DNA of 64,000 nt from contig OZ023211.1 in the NCBI GenBank assembly GCA_963995525.1, positions 56,409,971 to 56,473,970 on the forward strand, given 5' to 3'. Source of the stretch: Escarpia spicata. Its lineage: Eukaryota > Annelida > Polychaeta > Sabellida > Siboglinidae. The notes beneath the pieces are model-generated. The model saw only the letters and a program-made list of their open reading frames with translations. It did not search any database and had not been told where the DNA came from. Of this stretch, positions 1 to 10,248 are shown in pieces. The position numbers and the translations under genes were made by a program. How positions within the stretch are numbered: position 1 is the stretch's first letter; each line of letters begins with the position of its first letter.

Positions 1-2265
1 TAAATCTTTTAATAATGTATGTGTTCATCCATGTTTAGCTTATGTCGTCTTCAATCCTGACTAAGGGCTTGGATTAAGACATAGTCTTGTAAAACAAATC
101 CGAAAGACCAAAAAGTCCAAGTCTTGGCTGGTATATGATTGTTTTTATTGTTTGATTATTTTCAAAGAAAGACAAAACTTTCTTGAACGAGTTAAACATC
201 TGTGCTGGAATACATCTGGTTATAGTCATTCCATGTAGGCTGTCGAGCTAGAATGGTAATAAATGGCCTGTTATAATTAAACAATCACTAAACTTGTTTT
301 AAAGCCTCCATTGTAAGTAGAATAATGCCTGAGCGTGTAACAGTGAAAGGTTCTTGCTTACAGTTTGTTGTTAGCACTGGTTGCATACCCATTAGATTGA
401 CCAACGGCAGAACTGGTAGATACTTTTCCGGTAAGGTTTAACATGTGATAAGTTCCAGATGGTACAAGGAAGCCATTGATTTAATGAGTCTAATGTTATT
501 TTTTAAATGTTATTGCTTTATGTGTATGTCACCCTTAGTAAGTATATTTTCACTTTTAAGTTAGAACATAATATTATTCACACCGTTAGCAAGCAGCTGC
601 CCTGTGTTGCTATTTGTCTCCATGTTCTGGAATTCTTATTTAATCTCCAATTGTAAATTACATCTGTCTGAGGATCAAAAGGCTTGGGTATTTCGAGATT
701 ATGTAATACAGAGACTGAGTCCAAGTTCTAAATTGACTAAAGTATAATTTGTTCACACGAGGTCTGAGTAAAGGGTCGTTCACAACTCAGCATTTTCCTG
801 TTTGTTCAAAGCAAAGGGGAATCAAGGCCTGCACACTAATGATAAAAATGTTGGTTGCATGTGAATTGTATAACCATCTAGTGATTGTAAATAAATGTCT
901 GTACACATTATTATGATGGTTGAACATTATTATAGGTGGATTCAGAGGGGCTGGGGGCATGTGGCATCCCTAGACTTTTGGAATAAGCCCCCATTTTGGA
1001 GAGTCAAGGTGGGGTGCAATTTATGGTTTATGGAGAGCCTGGAGATTGGGTTTTTTGGTGAGCCTCTAGGTGGGTGCAATTGGAAGTTAATTTTTGGTGA
1101 GTCCCCACTCTGGATCCACCCCAAAATGCATGCAGTGTCATAACACTGTTACAAGCCTACATGTACAAACAAATTATGTATTCAATCTTGAACAATTATT
1201 GACATTTAAAAGTTAGAATGGGGTTTGGGGTCACATGCAGTGGGGGTGTTTAAGAATCAGAATGTTATGTACGAATCTAGATAAATGTTGGCAGTTGTGA
1301 ATGACCACTAAAGTGAAAGAATTGTAGGATTAAATGGAATGCCTCTCAGTCTGATTGGTATTATTGGGATAGCTGCCCAAGGCAGGGGACTGCTGTTTAA
1401 TGGCTGTCATGCTCAGACATGCAGTGTATTGCTCAATGACTGGTCTATTCCATGAGTAACTTAGGGGGGGGGGGGCAGTTCAGCCCAGTTGCTACTAAAA
1501 ATGAGTCATTCCTCCTGCATTTGAAATTGCATGTCTCAACAGTGAGAAGCAGTTTGAGGAAGCCCAATCACTGTGAAGTCTTATTGAAGTAAGTTTATTT
1601 GTTTAGATCATCGTCTGTACACACAGAGTTAAATGACAGTTTGTATACATTTTACCTGGTCTTAATGATTCAGGGAGGACGGAACTAAGACCTGAGAGAT
1701 CTTCCTCCCTGTGACCTCATATGGTGCAGTAGTCATTACTGGTGCTGTTTGACTGGAGTGTATCAATTATATACACCTGTATATAAAAAGGATGAGTTGT
1801 AATTTGTGTCAACAGATATAAAAGTGCAGTACTACTACCACTATTACAACAACTACTACTACAACAACTACTACAACTACTACTAATACTACTACTACAA
1901 CAACAACTACTACTACTTGTACAATTACATCAAGGGAAATCATGTTTAATTCATGATGGTGTTTTATTAAATTGAGGATTTAAAAAGTTAGACTCATTTA
2001 CAGGTTCTTCCCCAGCTTGAATGTTTACTCATTGCTTTTAAAATCCATGTTGCGAAAAAGCCAACCTGTCTAGTGTGCGAGACATGCCAGCTTGATTGTG
2101 TAATGTTTTGAATATAGTTTTGGTGAAATGATCAAAGAAATTTAACTTTTTTAATTCTACGTGTAGCATAAATTCAGGTAATTAAAAAAAATTGCAGTTA
2201 CCATGTGAATATGGCTATGTTATTGTTTGTATAGATGTTGATATTCTTGACTTCACACTGCTCGC
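1..2265. other. A/T-rich DNA without a recognisable gene
   Basis: No convincing coding exon. The short reading frames near 895-1143 lie inside a TIR element annotated separately. 1830-1920 is an impure (ACT/ACA)n microsatellite. 1467-1476 is a G homopolymer. Confidence 0.5.
935..1122. mobile_element. Small TIR element with GGATCC-type ends
   Basis: The left end GGTGGATTCAGAGGGG is the inverse of the right end CCCCACTCTGGATCCACC, with few mismatches. The element is about 188 bp, G-rich, and has no transposase. Its ends share the core GTGGATCCAG with the longer element at 2926-3315, so both may belong to one non-autonomous DNA transposon group. A target-site duplication is not clear here. Confidence 0.5.
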
Positions 2266-2271
2266 GCCGCA

Positions 2272-2562
2272 CTGACGTGGAGCGCAGTGTTGCGGTGGCT
2301 AGAGCTTTGGACTCTCGACCGAGAGAACCCGGGCTGTTGTTTCAAACCTTGGGCATGTTCATTCACTCTACGTTGCTCCAGTTCACTCAGCTGTATGAAT
2401 GAGTACCTGGCTATAGACAAATTAATTGCAGCAAGGTTGGATGCTTCCCAAAGAAGTCAAGATGGTGTTCAATTGGACAGGTATGCCAGGAAGTATAGAG
2501 TAAAGTGCTATGAGGCAGTCCTGAGGACAAGATGCTGCACTATATAAGAACTTACCTTTTTT
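2272..2562 (+). mobile_element. tRNA-derived SINE, copy 1
   Basis: The head has pol III promoter-like boxes: an A-box-like GTGGCTAGAGC near 2295 and a B-box-like TGTTTCAAACC near 2337-2347, separated as in a tRNA gene. The body (near 2350-2520) contains GTATGAATGAGTACCTGGC and GATGCTTCCCAAAGAAGTCA. The tail ends TATATAAGAACTTACC followed by T-rich sequence. The body recurs at 17036-17245, 29923-30216 and 31451-31625. The 86-aa reading frame across it is not a gene. Confidence 0.7.
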
Positions 2563-2925
2563 GGCTTTGTTTTTTCTCTCTTAGACACCATTAAGCAAAT
2601 CTATATACCTTTTTATTGAACCAGATGCAGATATTATTTACAAAGAACCGCTATTCTTTTATTCTTTTACCTATTTACAAAGAAAATACATTATTTTTGT
2701 TTCAGTGACTATTTCTTGATAAAAATGTGATACAGGCTGTACTTTTACTCTTACCTATTCCCAAACAAAATAATAATTATGTTAATTTTTGTCTGTAACT
2801 TTTTTCTAGTCACCAGTATCTATGCTGTGGTAGGAACATTATCACAATGACATGCAGCAACAAGAACTCAGATCATCATTGTAATTATATCATGTGTCAA
2901 AGATCTAGCATATAATCACCCTTAC

Positions 2926-3315
2926 CAGGGGCAGATCCAAAAAGCGAGTCTGGGGGGGGGGCACAAAACCTCCACTGGAGGCTGAACCCTACGGTGTAGT
3001 AGAAATTTTGCCTTAACTTGAGCCGCTGTCTTAGCTGGACTGGTGACATCGAAGAAGACGGGGTTGCTGTTGAAAATTTGTTGTTGCTGTGTGTCGCTTC
3101 ATATTCCTCTCACTGTCTCCTATCTCGGCTCAACTGGTTATATCGGAAGGAGGGGGTGTTGTTAAAAAAAATGTCATCACCATAAATTCAGCTTATTATA
3201 TCCGGAACAGGGGCACATTTCAAAGGGTCTAGGGTGGGCACAGTCGCGTGGGTCCATTACAAAAAGGTAAATTCCTAAGGTCTAGGGGGGCCAAGGCCCC
3301 CTGGATCCGCCTATG
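2926..3315. mobile_element. Non-autonomous DNA transposon, GGATCC TIRs, 5-bp target duplication
   Basis: The left end CAGGGGCAGATCCA and the reverse complement of the right end, CATAGGCGGATCCAGGGGGC, form imperfect terminal inverted repeats. The element is flanked on both sides by CTTAC (2921-2925 and 3316-3320), which fits a 5-bp target-site duplication. It is 390 bp, with G-runs next to each end and no transposase. Elements ending in this GGCGGATCCAG motif are, to my knowledge, widespread in invertebrate genomes. The superfamily is not assigned. Confidence 0.65.
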
Positions 3316-3320
3316 CTTAC

Positions 3321-4230
3321 ATGTACAACATTGGAACTGCATACTGGATTACATAAGTTGTAGTAATCTGCACTTATACATATTTAATCACTGCACTACA
3401 CGGTAAACCACTGCCCCAGTACGTATTCATAGAGCATATTTATGCACACCTGGATGGAGCTATTTATATTGGCTTGAGCGGACTTTCACCAAGCAGGGTA
3501 TTTATACTGACAGACAGCTGTCTACAGCTTCTTCACAGGAACAGAGTGCCTTGTTGCCCATACGCCATGAACTTTGCCATTTACTGTTCACATTCTCTAC
3601 TTATACCTGTCTATTTATATAGTTGAGGTCACAAGTTCAAGGTGTTTTACTTGTAGGAAAGAAAGTAATAAAAAAGTAACACAGAAAAAGTTTAATGAAA
3701 ACAGTAACATGACAACAATTTGAACATTATTTTGATTATTGTAACTGTTTTTATATTGTACAAGTACTTTTGCATTACAATTATAATTGTTATTGTGTTT
3801 TGAGTTACATATACAGGACACATACAATGAGTAATAAAAATAATCGGAAAATGTCCACGGTGAGCGGAAAACGACACAGAATTAATTTTAATTTTTAAGA
3901 TGTTGAAATTCTGTAAATATATTATAACATTTTAATTTAAATGTATACACCTGTATATTAAAAATGTTTTAAATTCCTTGAAAATGTGTTATTTTATTGA
4001 CATTAGTTCTTAATATGAATGTGTTGCTTTCTTTCCGTTTCATTATCTCCTGTGACTTTTTCTAGCAAAATCTTTAACTTTTTACCCATTACCTTTTTTT
4101 ATGGTACTTTCTTTTACTTTTTTCCATGTTTTTTCTTTTTCGAATTACCATTTCAGTTTCAGCAATCCATGCTGTTACCATGCATTTGTGTGATACCAGA
4201 AACTTGTCGGATATAAACACACATTGTTCT
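3321..4230. other. A/T-rich DNA upstream of the YPEL5 exon
   Basis: Probably the 5' intron of YPEL5. Several short overlapping reading frames occur on both strands, but none shows a recognisable domain or consistent splice sites. Confidence 0.4.
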
Positions 4231-4240
4231 GTTGGACAGG
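4231..4240 (+). other. 3' splice acceptor of the YPEL5 coding exon
   Basis: The sequence ttctgttggacag ends in AG at 4239-4240, 21 nt before the ATG. It is preceded by a pyrimidine-containing stretch. This suggests the CDS exon begins at about 4241 and that a non-coding 5' exon lies upstream, possibly outside the window. The upstream exon was not identified. An intronless retrocopy is less likely, because a retrocopy would not keep an acceptor. Confidence 0.55.
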
Positions 4241-4261
4241 TCACCACTAGAGTGCGCTGCG

Positions 4262-4624
4262 ATGGGGCGGATCTTCCTGAACCACCTGGGTGGCTCGCGC
4301 TTGTTCTCGTGTGCGAGCTGCGACATTCCACTGACGAATCGCTCTGAACTGATCTCGACACGGTTCACGGGTGCGACGGGACGCGCGTTTCTCTTCAACC
4401 GCGTCGTCAACTTGAACTTCAGTGACGTCCAGGACCGAGTGATGCTCACAGGCCGTCACATGGTACGCGACGTCTCGTGCAAGAACTGTGAGGCAAAACT
4501 CGGCTGGATCTATGAGTTTGCGACCGAGGAGAACCAGCGATACAAGGAGGGAAAGGTCATTCTGGAACGAGCGCTTGTCTCCGAAAGCGAGAGTTTCGAC
4601 GATCACTACACGAATGAAAACTAA
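4262..4624 (+). CDS. YPEL5: Yippee-like protein, YPEL5 type
   Basis: The 120-aa product is recognisable nearly end to end as YPEL5, which is about 121 aa in vertebrates. It starts [17 protein letters not shown] and carries the family blocks [38 protein letters not shown] and [19 protein letters not shown]. The Yippee zinc-binding pattern C-X2-C-X52-C-X2-C is intact at C17/C20 and C73/C76. Known of the family: YPEL5 is a small nuclear/centrosomal protein that associates with the CTLH/GID E3 ubiquitin ligase through WDR26 and affects substrate choice and cell-cycle progression. The start at 4262 is chosen because it gives the canonical N-terminus; the upstream frame opens only with a TTG near the splice acceptor. 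The whole CDS lies in one exon, ending TAA. The base composition is clearly more GC-rich than the flanks. The identification is very secure; the exact orthologue name is inferred from similarity. Confidence 0.95.
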   Translation: MGRIFLNHLGGSRLFSCASCDIPLTNRSELISTRFTGATGRAFLFNRVVNLNFSDVQDRVMLTGRHMVRDVSCKNCEAKLGWIYEFATEENQRYKEGKVILERALVSESESFDDHYTNEN

Positions 4625-6700
4625 GATGTTTCGGTGTGAAGTTCCGAGATTTGTCACAGTTAAAACAGTCGTGCTTTGAGGCGTTTCCCGCTTGTCGACG
4701 TTTGTTTGGGTTGAGTAGCGACATCTGCCGGTGACGAACCAGTGCAGAGTGTGAAAGAATGGGAGATTCACGCAGTCCTACTAGTCTGTGTATGGTGCCA
4801 TGTTGATCTGACGGTAGACCTGATTGAAGTCTTCGTTGTGGCTTCAGGTGAATCAGGAATGATGACAAACCGACGATGTGCTGTACAATTGATGGCGCCA
4901 TCTATCCAGATGCGTGGTGCGAGGCGAAGCGTTGATGCCGAGAATTGGCGCGAACTCAGGAAACCAAAATGTTGGTAGAGTGTAGCTCTTCCGGTTCAGA
5001 GGGGGAGATAGCACTACAGCGAAGGAGTCGACTTTCCAGCATCTTGTTGTTAATTATGAATCATATCTAACATTATGCATATATATTTTATTAAGGTGTC
5101 ACGACGTTAGTGGAGTGGCAGACGTTGCTACATGGGTTAGTATCACACCAGATGGACAGGCTACAACGTGCTAGCAGAAGGTTTGTGCGAGATGTGACCA
5201 AGTGTCTATTTATGGACGTTGATGTTCCGTAGCTGGTATTATTAGGTGTTGTCATGGTAACACCGATATAGTCAATTATGATCATGAATACTATGTGTAT
5301 TCTGTTTTTTATTATTTATTACTAATTGTAGTGATATTAATTTGTTTCAGCCATCATATTCTATGGTCATACTCATGTACGAGCTTCAGAAAATGTAGCA
5401 CTCTAGCTATGAGATCATAACTTAAAACATAGTTTTCATTGTCATTTCATAGATGCAAGTAAGCAGGTCGAGTCAGTTTTTTGATCAAATTGGAAGAATC
5501 CTTTTATCCAGTTGTTCAGATTTCCAGATTCCTTGAATACGTTTGCAAAAGCAATTCAGTCCACTTTTTGGATGTGATAATAAAGTCAGTATTTTAGATG
5601 TATATCAATTTCTGGTTTAACAAAATATTCAAATTATTATCACCCTGAAATTACATATCATAAGAGATTTTTTCAAACGAACAAAGTTACAACTATATGA
5701 ATTAGCACTTTTAATGACAATGTGGTTAGGTGACATATTTATTTTGTATCAGAAATTAGCTTGGTTTGTTCTTAGAATGTAGAGCTTTGTAGGGTTGTGC
5801 ACATACAATGTGTTGTTTGGTCTCGACTCTCGTGTGGTGAGTTACACATGAACAATTGCTGGTGTTAACAAATATACTTATGGAGTGACCGCTTCAAGTA
5901 AACATCATCAATACCAAACCATTTGAATATTATAGCACTGAAAAAGAACATTCGGTCATAACCACTGAAAGATGGCCTATTCATATTTCAAAAGATTATG
6001 ATGACAGATACACACACACATGCAGAAACACACACACGCACACACAACTAAGGCAGTGTGAATATAAACCAGCTCTCTCTCATAACTGCTTGTTCCTTTT
6101 ATAAAGAAATGGTTCAGGTTTAATTTCCTTTTTAACTTGAAGAAATAACTTGATAATGTCTGCTTTGCTTGACGTAGATGAATCCAGCTCAGTCCAGTTT
6201 ATAAGCGTCCAGTTAGAAATACTATAGCCCTTGTATTGTGGTGATGTATACTGTTGACGTCAATGTGTTTTGGAAATAGTATTTTAAAAGATCTATAGCA
6301 CATTTCTGTCACCCATGTACACCTTCTCTGGGACTTGATTTCTGTCCTAACTATTGTTTGATGCACCTCCTATGAAGATATGTGACTTAATATTTTCTTA
6401 ATCATTGTTTGTAAACAGAAGGAAAGCCTTCCTATGATTGTTCTTGGCTGTCAGGTGTTGAAATTATCCTAGTGTCATATCTGTTTGTTGTGTTAAGATT
6501 TGAAAATTTGTAAATTGTTCTTGTGAATTTTTGTTCTCACATTAGACAGGAGCCTGTGAGACAATGTACATACGTATGTAATAAATGTGAACAAACATTT
6601 TGTTGGGTATAGTAATTGTGGACGAGTAAGTTGTGAGTGTGTGTGTGTTTGCGTGCCAATGTGTAGGTGTATATCTGTATTTATGTCTGTGCTTGTCTGT
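4625..6700. other. YPEL5 3' UTR and gene-free DNA
   Basis: 4625-5584 is probably the YPEL5 3' UTR. Around 5108-5230 the + strand frame reads MDRLQRASRRFVRDVTKC, which faintly resembles the tail of LINE reverse transcriptases, but it is too short and isolated to call. 6013-6050 is a CA-rich microsatellite. No other gene is visible. Confidence 0.4.
5579..5584 (+). promoter_or_regulatory. Candidate poly(A) signal of YPEL5
   Basis: A canonical AATAAA about 955 nt after the YPEL5 stop, in A/T-rich sequence. It is the first canonical hexamer I noted downstream on this strand. It implies a 3' UTR of roughly 1 kb. This is not proven by the sequence alone. Confidence 0.4.
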
Positions 6701-6711
6701 ATATTCTGTGC

Positions 6712-9700
6712 GTTGGAATGTGCCTGTGGGTGAGCATGTGTGTTTTTGTGTGTACGTATGTGTCTATGGGTGAACATGTGTGTTTCTGTGTGTACGTATG
6801 TGCCTGTGGGTGAGCATGTGTGTTTCTGCATGTACGTATGTGCCTGTGGGTGAGCATGTGTGTTTCTGCGTGTACGTATGTGCCTGTGGGTGAGCATGTG
6901 TGTTTCTGCGTGTACGTATGTGCCTGTGGGTGAGCATGTGTGTTTCTGCATGTACGTATGTGTCTATGGGTGAACATGTGTGTTTCTGCATGTACGTATG
7001 TGCCTGTGGGTGAGCATGTGTGTTTCTGCGTGTACGTATGTGCCTGTGGGTGAGCATGTGTGTTTCTGCATGTACGTATGTGCCTGTGGGTGAGCATGTG
7101 TGTTTCTGCGTGTACGTATGTGCCTGTGGGTGAGCATGTGTGTTTCTGCATGTACGTATGTGTCTATGGGTGAACATGTGTGTTTCTGCGTGTACGTATG
7201 TGCCTGTGGGTGAGCATGTGTGTTTCTGTGTGTACGTATGTGCCTGTGGGTGAGCATGTGTGTTTCTGCGTGTACGTATGTGCCTGTGGGTGAGCATGTG
7301 TGTTTCTGCGTGTACGTATGTGTCTGTGTGTGAGCATGTGTGTTTCTGCGTGTACGTATGTGTCTGTGTGTGAGCATGTGTGTTTCTGCATGTACGTATG
7401 TGCCTGTAGGTGAGCATGTGTGTTTCTGCGTGTACGTATGTGCCTGTGGGTGAGCATGTGTGTTTCTGCGTATACTATGTGCCTGTGGGTGAACATGTGT
7501 TTCTGCGTGTACGTAATACTACGTATGTGCCTGTGGGTGAGCATGTGTGTTTCTGCATGTACGTATGTGCCTGTGGGTGAACATGTGTTTCTGCGTGTAC
7601 GTAATACTACGTATGTGCCTGTAGGTGAGCATGTGTGTTTCTGCGTGTACGTATGTGCCTGTGGGTGAGCATGTGTGTTTCTGCGTATACTATGTGCCTG
7701 TGGGTGAACATGTGTTTCTGCGTGTACGTAATACTACGTATGTGCCTGTGTGTGAGCATGTGTGTTTCTGCATGTACGTATGTGTCTGTGGGTGAGCATG
7801 TGTGTTTCTGCGTATACTATGTGCCTGTGGGTGAACATGTGTTTCTGCGTGTACGTAATACTACGTATGTGCCTGTGTGTGAGCATGTGTGTTTCTGCAT
7901 GTACGTATGTGTCTGTGTGTGAGCATGTGTGTTTCTGCGTGTACGTATGTGCCTGTGGGTGAGCATGTGTGTTTCTGCATGTACGTATGTGTCTGTGTGT
8001 GAGCATGTGTGTTTCTGCGTGTATGTATGTGCCTGTGGGTGAGCATGTGTGTTTCTGCGTGTACGTATGTGCCTGTAGGTGAGCATGTGTGTTTCTGCGT
8101 ATACTATGTGCCTGTGGGTGAACATGTGTTTCTGCGTGTACGTAATACTACGTATGTGCCTGTGTGTGAGCATGTGTGTTTCTGCATGTACGTATGTGCC
8201 TGTAGGTGAGCATGTGTGTTTCTGCGTGTACGTATGTGCCTTTGGGTGAGCATGTGTGTTTCTGCGTGTATGTATGTGCCTGTGGGTGAGCATGTGTGTT
8301 TCTGTGTATACTATGTGCCTGTGGGTGAGCATGTGTGTTTCTGCATGTACGTATGTGCCTGTGGGTGAGCATGTGTGTTTCTGCTTGTACGTATGTGTCT
8401 GTGGGTGAGCATGTGTGTTTCTGCGTGTACGTATGTGCCTGTGGGTGAGCATGTGTGTTTCTGCTTGTACGTATGTGTCTGTGGGTGAGCATGTGTGTAC
8501 GTATGTTCCTGTGGGTGAGCATGTGTGTTTCTGCGTGTACGTATGTGCCTGTGGGTGAGCATGTGTGTTTCTGCTTGTACGTATGTGTCTGTGGGTGAGC
8601 ATGTGTGTTTCTGCGTGTACGTATGTGCCTGTGGGTGAGCATGTGTGTTTCTGCGTGTACGTATGTGCCTGTGGGTGAGCATGTGTGTTTCTGCGTGTAC
8701 GTATGTGTCTGTGGGTGAGCATGTGTGTACGTATGTGCCTGTGGGTGAGCATGTGTGTTTCTGCATGTACGTATGTGTCTGTGGGTGAGCATGTGTGTTT
8801 CTGTGTGTACGTATGTGCCTGTGGGTGAACATGTGTGTTTCTGCGTGTACGTATGTGCCTGTGGGTGAGCATGTGTGTTTCTGCGTGTACGTATGTGCCT
8901 GTGGGTGAGCATGTGTGTTTCTGCATGTACGTATGTGTCTGTAGGTGAGCATGTGTGTTTTTGCGTGTACGTATGTGCCTGTGGGTGAGCATGTGTGTTT
9001 CTGCGTGTACGTATGTGCCTGTGGGTGAACGTGTATGTTTCTATGTGTACGTATGTGCCTGTGGGTGAGCATGTGTGTTTCTGTGTGTACGTATGTGTCT
9101 GTGGGTAAGCATGTGTGTTTCTGCGTGTACATATGCATGTGTTTCTGTGTGTACGTATGTGCCTGTGGGTAAGCATGTGTGTTTCTGCGTGTACGTATGT
9201 GCCTGTGGGTGAGCATGTGTGTTTCTGCATGTACGTATGTGTCTATGGGTGAGCATGTGTGTTTCTGCGTGTACGTATGTGCCTGTGGGTGAGCATGTGT
9301 GTTTCTGCGTGTACGTATGTGCCTGTGGGTGAGCATGTGTGTTTCTGCATGTACGTATGTGCCTGTGGGTGAGCATGTGTGTTTCTGCGTGTACGTATGT
9401 GCCTGTGGGTGAGCATGTGTGTTTCTGTGTGTACGTATGTGCCTGTGGGTAAGCATGTGTGTTTCTGCGTGTACGTATGTGCCTGTGGGTGAGCATGTGT
9501 GTTTCTGCGTGTACGTATGTGCCTGTGGGTGAGCATGTGTGTTTCTGCATGTACGTATGTGCCTGTGGGTGAGCATGTGTGTTTCTGCATGTACGTATGT
9601 GTCTATGGGTGAGCATGTGTGTTTCTGCGTGTACGTATGTGCCTGTGGGTGAGCATGTGTGTTTCTGCATGTACGTATGTGCCTGTGGGTGAGCATGTGT

Positions 9701-10248
9701 GTTTCTGCGTGTACGTATGTGCCTGTGGGTGAGCATGTGTGTTTCTGCGTGTACATATGCATGTGTTTCTGTGTGTACGTATGTGCCTGTGGGTGAGCAT
9801 GTGTGTTTCTGCGTGTACGTATGTGCCTGTGGGTGAGCATGTGTGTTTCTGCGTGTACGTATGTGCCTATAGGTGAGCATGTGTGTTTCTGCGTGTACGT
9901 ATGTGCCTGTGGGTGAGCATGTGTGTTTCTGCGTGTACGTATGTGCCTATAGGTGAGCATGTGTGTTTCTGCGTGTACGTATGTGCCTGTGGGTGAGCAT
10001 GTGTGTTTCTGCATGTACGTATGTGTCTGTGGGTGAGCATGTGTGTTTCTGCATGTACGTATGTGCCTGTGGGTGAGCATGTGTGTTTCTGCGTGTACGT
10101 ATGTGCCTGTGGGTGAGCATGTGTGTTTCTGCGTGTACGTATGTGCCTGTGGGTGAGCATGTGTGTTTCTGCGTGTACGTATGTGCCTGTGGGTGAGCAT
10201 GTGTGTTTCTGCATGTACGTATGTGCCTGTGGGTGAGCATGTGTGTAT
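6712..10248. repeat. 40-bp minisatellite array, about 88 copies
   Basis: The unit (written + strand, in two halves) is gtgtgtttctgcgtgtacgt and atgtgcctgtgggtgagcat. It repeats with a strict 40-bp period over about 3.5 kb. Variants include gcatgtac/gcgtgtac, gtgtctatgggtgaac, and two rearranged units (tatactatg and gtaatactacg) confined to 7471-8330. Because 40 is not a multiple of 3 and the - strand unit lacks stops in every phase, very long open frames (up to 665 codons) arise by chance. The array lies between the convergent 3' ends of the YPEL5 and PLEKHG-like genes. Confidence 0.97.

Noticed and set aside
4089..4771. - strand frames of 90, 96 and 174 codons over the YPEL5 exon
   Set aside because: Antisense shadows of a conserved coding exon.
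5108..5232. LINE reverse-transcriptase-like tail (MDRLQRASRRFVRDVTKC)
   Set aside because: Too short and with no supporting flanking RT sequence; the resemblance could be chance.
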